Assembly (NCBI RefSeq): GCF_003412465.1 | Contig: NZ_QTJV01000012.1 | Location: 62,001-126,000, forward strand | Length of the DNA stretch: 64,000 bases | Source: Chitinophaga silvisoli | GTDB taxonomy: Bacteria; Bacteroidota; Bacteroidia; Chitinophagales; Chitinophagaceae | Direction: 5' to 3' | In this document: positions 58,498 to 64,000 of the stretch, piece by piece | Position numbering within the stretch: the stretch's first letter is position 1 | Layout: each line of letters starts with the position of its first letter | Notes under the pieces: model-generated | The model's database searches: none | Told to the model about the DNA's origin: nothing | The model's input: only the letters and a program-made list of their open reading frames with translations | Made by a program: the position numbers and the translations under genes

Positions 58498-60621
58498 CTA
58501 CCATTTAATATTCACCTTCACCCCATCCGGACTATTATCAAATCCGAGGTAAAGGGTATGGGATCCCTCGTCCCATGACTGGCTGAAATCCTTATCAGAT
58601 GTCAGCACTTCCTTCGGCTTTGCCGGCAATAACACCCGCATTGCATTGATCGTTTTCACCGGGCTCTTCGCCGTGAAGCCGTAACTGCTCGCAGTCACCT
58701 GCTCATCATATACCCTCGCCGCCGTTGCCAGTACCTTCGGCCTGGTTTTATCCCTGACCCTGCTGATATTATACACGAACGCCTGTGATCCTGGTTCCAC
58801 CACCTTCTCATCCAGCACCGGCAATTTTGGATCAAAGAGATCCACCACCGGCCCCTTGATCACATAAGGTGTTTTATCTGCCACCTCATCCATTACGGCT
58901 ACTATATCATACGGCCCCCTTTCCAGGTACAGGTTATTCTTCACTTCCAGTTTACCGCCAAAGGCCTCCTTCACCGTTGCCACATACTGGTCTGCACCAT
59001 CCGCCTTCAGCACAAAGTTCTTCGGATCTTCTTTGATGATGAACACCTTTCCTTTTCCCACATTATATTTACCTGCCCCGGATTGTACACCCAGCAAGCC
59101 AAATAAATGCGCGGAAGCCGTTTTATAATGCATGCCTTTCGTATTCCACCACTCCATCACTGACTGATACGGATCATCATCCTTTGAACAATATACCAGG
59201 GTACCTCCTTTCTTCACCCATTCAGCGATGTATTTATGTACATCGGCAGACATAGGTTTCATATTGGAATAACTCATCACCAATACCCTGATATCCTTCA
59301 ATGAAGCTGCAAAAGACAGGTTCTCCATATGCACTGTCTGCACCGGTATCCCCAGTTTCAGCAAAGGCAATGTTTGCCCGTAGAAATTAGAGAACTGCGG
59401 ATCATCATATCCATTGTGGGTAGGGAAACGCTGGAACATGAGGGAGTTCCCCATCAATACGCCAATACCATTTACCCCTGTCACCTTGTTCGCAGAGCGC
59501 GGCATATCATTCAGCGCATTCACCATCACCTGCATCTGGGTAGAATAGTATTTGGGAATCAGCACCATGCTATCACTATTGGCCACTTTATAGGGCCTTG
59601 TATAGATCCTTTCCGGCCATGGCATTACTTCATAATCGGCGACCATCGGATACAGGATCTTGGCGGTAAACGTGGCCTGGTAATTACGTTTGTAATCACT
59701 CCAGTCACGCGGCCAGTCTTCGATCGGATCTGTCAGTAAGAAGACTTTTCTATTCGTAGGCGCTGTCATGGATATGACAGAACCATATTCCAGGAATGCA
59801 TTTTCAAACACACGTTCTTTCTCCAGACCATTGAAGTAGGTTGGCTCACGGGAGGTACCTGTCCATACCTGCGCAATGTACCCATCTATACCAGGCAATG
59901 ATGCGAGGCTCGCTTCCGGGCTCACGATCTGCCAGGAGGAATAGTTGACTAATGAGTGGGTAGGAATAAACACCTTTACGTTCAGGCCTTTCGTTTTGCC
60001 ATATGCTTTGGCGTAAGACGATACTTCTTTGATGGCATTGTAGTATAAATGATACTTCAGTTTGCTTGACAGGTAGGTGTTCTCGGGTGACTCATGCTGG
60101 GGTCTCCAGGGGAACCCATAATAGCTTTGCCATTCATCTTTGAATACCTGGCTGTAACCGGCACGTGCCCAGAACTCCGGCTCTTCCAGGAAAATGGAGG
60201 TGATGCCTGCATCGATCACTTTCTTTACCACCCCGCGCTTCATGTAGTCGATAAAAGTTGCTTCCGGTACTACATAAGGGACGTTGTGTCCATGCCAGAT
60301 GGTATCTCCGTTCCGCATTACCTGACCTATACCGAGATGGTTCTTTCCATCCCATTTGCCCAGGAAATAATCATCATAAGAGCCCCATGCAATACCTGTC
60401 ATGAACTGCACGGTATATCCATGATCTCTCCATGATTGTACCCTTTGTTCAAAGGTCATATCATGCCTGTCACCTGCGCCGTATACAATGGCGATATCCG
60501 ATCTTACATCTATTTCAGGCCGCCATGGACTGCCGGTCTGAAAGGCTGTTTTTTCTCCTTTCTGCGCACTTGCAACCAGGGATATGCAAAGGCAGGAAAT
60601 GAGGAGCAATGGTTTCTTCAT
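58498..60621 (-). CDS. Large secreted protein, TIM-barrel glycosidase-like
   Basis: A 707-residue protein with signal peptide MKKPLLLISCLCISLVASAQ. The N-terminal 350 residues look like a TIM barrel (GYTVQFMTGIAWGSYDDYFL, AGITSIFLEEPEFWARAGYS, GLNVKVFIPTHSLVNYSSWQ, KVFLLTDPIEDWPRDWSDYK). LEEPEFW is a possible catalytic Glu segment. A second domain (IRVLVMSYSNMKPMSADVHK, WVKKGGTLVYCSKDDD) resembles a GH42-type trimerisation/flavodoxin-like domain. No family is certain. Position after SusC/SusD supports an exported polysaccharide-acting enzyme. Confidence 0.7.
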   Translation of the reverse strand: MKKPLLLISCLCISLVASAQKGEKTAFQTGSPWRPEIDVRSDIAIVYGAGDRHDMTFEQRVQSWRDHGYTVQFMTGIAWGSYDDYFLGKWDGKNHLGIGQVMRNGDTIWHGHNVPYVVPEATFIDYMKRGVVKKVIDAGITSIFLEEPEFWARAGYSQVFKDEWQSYYGFPWRPQHESPENTYLSSKLKYHLYYNAIKEVSSYAKAYGKTKGLNVKVFIPTHSLVNYSSWQIVSPEASLASLPGIDGYIAQVWTGTSREPTYFNGLEKERVFENAFLEYGSVISMTAPTNRKVFLLTDPIEDWPRDWSDYKRNYQATFTAKILYPMVADYEVMPWPERIYTRPYKVANSDSMVLIPKYYSTQMQVMVNALNDMPRSANKVTGVNGIGVLMGNSLMFQRFPTHNGYDDPQFSNFYGQTLPLLKLGIPVQTVHMENLSFAASLKDIRVLVMSYSNMKPMSADVHKYIAEWVKKGGTLVYCSKDDDPYQSVMEWWNTKGMHYKTASAHLFGLLGVQSGAGKYNVGKGKVFIIKEDPKNFVLKADGADQYVATVKEAFGGKLEVKNNLYLERGPYDIVAVMDEVADKTPYVIKGPVVDLFDPKLPVLDEKVVEPGSQAFVYNISRVRDKTRPKVLATAARVYDEQVTASSYGFTAKSPVKTINAMRVLLPAKPKEVLTSDKDFSQSWDEGSHTLYLGFDNSPDGVKVNIKW

Positions 60622-60687
60622 AATGGAAAATTGAGACCTGTAATTGAATAGAAAATTGAGACCTGTAATAATTTAAAAGCGATCTGA

Positions 60688-60861
60688 AATAACCCACTCC
60701 TGCAAACAGGCAGAAGTGAGTTATTCTGATCGAACAGCTGACACACACACGCTGTTATGAAACCAAACACTTATCCTTGAGAAAGAACTAAATAGCTACC
60801 CTTGTAAAATCAGGGCGATTGTTGGGAATAACCCACTCCCACACAAGGCAGGAGCGGATTA
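60688..60861 (-). other. Two related hairpins between the DUF3823 and enzyme genes
   Basis: Hairpin 1 at 60688-60725 (AATAACCCACTCCTGC...GCAGAAGTGAGTTATT, two mismatches). Hairpin 2 at 60829-60861 with the same ACCCACTCC arm. The 297-bp gap holds no gene. They may be processing or attenuation sites in a long operon. Confidence 0.5.
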
Positions 60862-60918
60862 CCCTTGTAGACAGCAAACATAGTCGCCGTTAAGAAGTGG
60901 AATTAGCACAAAGGCCCT

Positions 60919-61671
60919 TTACGGTATTTTCACCGCAATCGGCTCATTATAATTATACCTGTTCACGCCCTCCACGCTATAATCAATCCTCGCACCTGCT
61001 CTCAGGTAATAAGTTGCATTCTTAAAAGGCAGCACCGGCGTAGTCACCGTAATCGTCTGGTCCAGCTGAGATGTCGGGTTACTTACTGCCACTGTATACC
61101 GTGAATCATAATTATTATCACCCACATTGTAGCTTGAAGAATTTACGAACAAATAAATATTTGTCAGGTCCTTCTGGTAAGCCGGCAGTGTGGTACCACG
61201 GGAAACCTTGAACTGAACGGTAATGGTATTGTCCGCATTTGCAACGGGTGTTCCAATCCATTCCAGTTCAAGGAAAGGCACTACTGTGAAATTCTGTGTA
61301 ACCGTACCATTGATATCGATGGTAACACTGGCATTCTTCGTGGTATCGCCATTGGAGTTGGTCTGTACAAGAGGGACGAAAGGCCCGAGCGGGGTCACGT
61401 TATATTTACCTGCAGGAATGATTGAACACTCATAAGTACCATCCTGGTTGGTCGTAAAATACCATGCTGTCGGACTTGCTGAATAGCTCCAGTCAAGCAT
61501 CCTGAACCGTACGCCATTATCACCTACCTGGGTTTGCAGCCCCAGGCCTGTAATCGAGTCCGTAATCAAACCTTTCAATACCATGGAAGGCTTATCCTTA
61601 TTATCATATTTTGTGCAGGAACAAAACAATCCCAGCGCCAAAACTATATATTGAATTTTCATCGTCTTCAA
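60919..61671 (-). CDS. DUF3823 domain lipoprotein (SusE-like position)
   Basis: A 250-residue lipoprotein (lipobox LFCSC near residues 15-19). A carboxypeptidase-like or transthyretin-like N-terminal domain is seen (VLKGLITDSITGLGLQTQVG, then DGTYECSIIPAGKYNVTPLG), followed by a second beta domain (ITVQFKVSRGTTLPAYQKDL, TYYLRAGARIDYSVEG). DUF3823 proteins accompany SusC/SusD and probably bind glycan or assist the complex at the cell surface. It starts 12 bp after the SusD stop, in the same operon. ATG 61671 or 61662. Confidence 0.88.
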   Translation of the reverse strand: MKTMKIQYIVLALGLFCSCTKYDNKDKPSMVLKGLITDSITGLGLQTQVGDNGVRFRMLDWSYSASPTAWYFTTNQDGTYECSIIPAGKYNVTPLGPFVPLVQTNSNGDTTKNASVTIDINGTVTQNFTVVPFLELEWIGTPVANADNTITVQFKVSRGTTLPAYQKDLTNIYLFVNSSSYNVGDNNYDSRYTVAVSNPTSQLDQTITVTTPVLPFKNATYYLRAGARIDYSVEGVNRYNYNEPIAVKIP

Positions 61672-61683
61672 AGTTTAAGTGTA

Positions 61684-63624
61684 TTAATAACCTGAGTTCT
61701 GCACCACTTTAGTACTGGTTGTAATTGCCGCTCCTGGCAGTTCCTGGTAATACCAGCGGGTATCGAAAGTGAATGTACTTCCTCTTTCATCATAGCGTGC
61801 ATCGAAGAACCATTTGCCTGCACGATCTGCATAGAAAGGCATCAGTGTACGCCAGCGGGTATTGGATTGCTCTGTACCAATCACTCTCCAGCGTTTCAAA
61901 TCCCACCATACCTTGTTTTCAAATGCCAGTTCCTTGCGGCGTTCTTTACGCACAGCGGCGATGAATGCATCTGTGGATGCTTTTTCAGCACCTGACAGCA
62001 AATCTGCACCTGCACGTGTCCTGATCTTGTCGATGCTGGTATAAGCATCGTTCAGGTAATCAGCAGTACCCAGGGAAGCCAGTTCGGCAGCAGCTTCTGC
62101 ACGGATCAGCAGTACCTCTGCATAGCGCATTTCAATCCATGGCTGTACGGATCTGTTTTCCAGTACTTCTTCCTGTGGCATACTTTCATTCAGCCATTTC
62201 CTGACAGTGAATCCTGACATAGCGCAGGTATTGTCGCCATAGAATACACCTGCTGCACCGGCAGGGTTCATCCTGGTACCATCGTGCAAGGTATAAGCCG
62301 TCTGACTACCGCTGGAGGAAGTCACCAGGTTGGATGCGCTGGAAGAGTTCTCATACTTCACCGTACTGTTCTCAGGAATTAAACGGGCAATAGCGGAGGT
62401 AGCAGTACCGGTATAAATCCCTCTCCAGATCTGGCAGGCAGTACCTTTGAACTGATCGTTCGGAAGGATGACCGTTGCTCTCAGGCGGGGTTCTGCATTT
62501 GCAAAGAACTGCATGGTGCTGTCATACAGTTTGTAGGTACCATCCGCATTGTATACGTCCACATGTCCGTTTGCATCTTTAGGGAAGCCATCGAACATTT
62601 CCACGAAGTTCAGGGTAGGATTGGTTTCAGAGGAATAACCGTTTGCACCTTTATATTGTGCAGGTACATTGTATGCATCATAACCATGTACAGATTCAGG
62701 ATAGCTGTATTGTTTTACAAAGATCGCTTCTGAACTGGTGGCTTTGGAGAAAAGGTTTTTGAAGTTGTTGTACTGTGCCGTCTTATCGCCTGCAGCCCAG
62801 TCATTCATATACAGGGAGTAGCCACCTGCATCTACTGCCAGCGCTGCATTGTAAGCCTGTGTATAGTATTCTTTTGCAAGGTCTGAACTGAGACCACAGA
62901 GGCGGATGCCTCCTACTACATAAGAATTGGTATTGTATTTAGCAATAGAGCCTGCATGTACCATTGCTCTTGCCTTCATCGCATAAGCTGCATATTTATT
63001 GGCACGGCCTGTCTGATTGGTGGTAGGTAATAATGCAATGGCACTATCGTAATCAGCAGCTACCAGTTTCCAGGTATCTTCTTCGGAAGAGCGTGCGATA
63101 TCTACATTCTCAATGGATTCTGAGGGGTAGTTCAGTACGCGTGTTACCAAAGGCACGCCACCATAGCGTTTTACCAGTGCATAGTACGTAAAGGCACGGA
63201 TAAAGTAAGCTTCGCCTTTGTATTTGTTCACGGCTGCCTGGGAGTAACTGCCCTGGTAGTTCTTAATGTTCTCCAGGAAGTAATTACATTCCCTGATCAC
63301 GGTGTACAGGTCGCTCCAGGTATCGCCAAAGTCAGTAGAAGTAGACTCATTTTTGGCACCACCAATCTCGCGGCAAATGGCTTCGCCGGACATGGTGCTT
63401 GGTACCTGCAGTACCCAGAAGTGATTGAAGAGGTAGTTCGGACTATAACGGAAATCTTCTATCGGCATTTCACTGTAGATCCTTGCCATGTAAGAGTTGA
63501 TACCAGCTTCAGAACCAAAGATATCACCGTCCTGGATGATATTGGTAGGAGAGATATCCAGTTTGGTACAGGAAAAGAGCGAAAAACCCAGTATGAATGG
63601 TAGTATATATTTAAACTTTTTCAT
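61684..63624 (-). CDS. susD: RagB/SusD family nutrient-uptake outer-membrane lipoprotein
   Basis: A 646-residue lipoprotein (MKKFKYILPFILGFSLFSC). The SusD fold is shown by NSYMARIYSEMPIEDFRYSP, then TVIRECNYFLENIKNYQGSY, then NKYKGEAYFIRAFTYYALVK with RYGGVPLVTRVL, and by the C-terminal WIEMRYAEVLLIRAEAAAEL and RKERRKELAFENKVWWDLKR. It binds the substrate and closes over the SusC channel. SusC lies 11 bp upstream. Confidence 0.95.
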   Translation of the reverse strand: MKKFKYILPFILGFSLFSCTKLDISPTNIIQDGDIFGSEAGINSYMARIYSEMPIEDFRYSPNYLFNHFWVLQVPSTMSGEAICREIGGAKNESTSTDFGDTWSDLYTVIRECNYFLENIKNYQGSYSQAAVNKYKGEAYFIRAFTYYALVKRYGGVPLVTRVLNYPSESIENVDIARSSEEDTWKLVAADYDSAIALLPTTNQTGRANKYAAYAMKARAMVHAGSIAKYNTNSYVVGGIRLCGLSSDLAKEYYTQAYNAALAVDAGGYSLYMNDWAAGDKTAQYNNFKNLFSKATSSEAIFVKQYSYPESVHGYDAYNVPAQYKGANGYSSETNPTLNFVEMFDGFPKDANGHVDVYNADGTYKLYDSTMQFFANAEPRLRATVILPNDQFKGTACQIWRGIYTGTATSAIARLIPENSTVKYENSSSASNLVTSSSGSQTAYTLHDGTRMNPAGAAGVFYGDNTCAMSGFTVRKWLNESMPQEEVLENRSVQPWIEMRYAEVLLIRAEAAAELASLGTADYLNDAYTSIDKIRTRAGADLLSGAEKASTDAFIAAVRKERRKELAFENKVWWDLKRWRVIGTEQSNTRWRTLMPFYADRAGKWFFDARYDERGSTFTFDTRWYYQELPGAAITTSTKVVQNSGY

Positions 63625-63635
63625 AATAACCAGAA

Positions 63636-64000
63636 TTAAAGATTGATGGTGAAGCCCATGTTGTAAGTACGGTTGAGCGGATATACGTTACCGTAGCTAT
63701 CACTTGGATGTTCCGGATCAATGAATTTCATGCTTGACCAGGTATGAGCGTTGTAGACGTTGGCATATACTCTTGCGCCTTTGATGCCTGCGCGTTTCAG
63801 CAGGGATACCGGCAGGGTATAGCCTAACTCAACCGTCTTCAGACGCAGGTAGCTTGCATTTTGGTAAGAGAAAGTAGAATTGCCGCGGGCCACTGTACCT
63901 GTATAAGCATATTTACCTTTCACCCATTTTGTATTAGGATCGTAAGGATTGGCAGTAGGATCAGCCGGGTGCCATCTGTCCATAAACAGTTCGAGTGCAT
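63636..64000 (-). CDS. susC: SusC/RagA family TonB-linked outer-membrane protein, C-terminal end only
   Basis: The last 121 residues of a SusC barrel run in from the right edge, with no start in the window. They include LELFMDRWHPADPTANPYDP, then NSTFSYQNASYLRLKTVELG, then AGIKGARVYANVYNAHTW, SSMKFIDPEHP and the end YNMGFTINL. SYLRLKTVELGYTLP and a closing aromatic-rich strand are standard for SusC C-termini. It is the TonB-dependent importer of the locus. Confidence 0.95.
   Translation of the reverse strand, partial: ALELFMDRWHPADPTANPYDPNTKWVKGKYAYTGTVARGNSTFSYQNASYLRLKTVELGYTLPVSLLKRAGIKGARVYANVYNAHTWSSMKFIDPEHPSDSYGNVYPLNRTYNMGFTINL

Noticed and set aside
1..64000. tRNA, rRNA, transposase or prophage genes
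   Set aside because: None seen on either strand by reading; no integrase, attachment site or insertion-sequence gene was found.

Overview
The window looks like the chromosome of a Bacteroidota bacterium, most likely a Chitinophaga-type Chitinophagaceae. Evidence: a SusC/SusD pair with a DUF3823 lipoprotein at the right edge, SPII lipoproteins, TonB remnants, few Shine-Dalgarno sequences, and several matches to the Bacteroidota -7 box TAnnTTTG, some only a few bases from the start codon. No rRNA, tRNA, phage, insertion sequence or CRISPR array was seen.

Layout: 1-4.5 kb has a truncated GH28 pectinase-type gene, a 2'-5' RNA ligase-like phosphoesterase, thioredoxin and an M1 peptidase. 4.5-5.75 kb is a cbpA-cbpM co-chaperone pair. 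6.1-15.3 kb is one leftward unit: porin, urtABCDE urea-type ABC transporter, histidine kinase and response regulator. Next come a pyruvate oxidase and a divergent diadenylate-cyclase-like gene coupled to alkB. 20.2-26.8 kb is a biosynthetic cluster: FAD oxidoreductase, methyltransferase, type III polyketide synthase, then an enoyl-reductase-like SDR, hotdog dehydratase, ketosynthase, acyl carrier protein and phosphopantetheinyl transferase. The simplest reading is a dedicated acyl chain handed to a type III PKS to make a methylated, oxidised phenolic lipid. 30.2-36.3 kb groups a Crp-type regulator, an MhqD-like hydrolase, an MhqO-like dioxygenase, a nitroreductase and two pirins, a set typical of quinone and electrophile detoxification. 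42.4-45.5 kb is an MFS pump / SDR / TetR locus with a near-identical operator palindrome before each gene. 46.5-49 kb holds a P1B-4 metal ATPase and an Sfp-type transferase. 49.1-49.8 kb holds two decayed TonB-system genes. 55.8-58.4 kb has a CoA transferase and a YycJ-like hydrolase. 58.5-64 kb is the 3' part of a polysaccharide-utilisation-type locus, leftward SusC, SusD, DUF3823 and a large secreted enzyme-like protein.

A striking genome-scale feature is at least ten unrelated short-period tandem arrays (15-31 nt units), almost all just downstream of genes. One is an 18-copy 19-nt array with 57-nt higher-order structure. One sits inside a coding sequence, and one has broken a TonB-domain gene.
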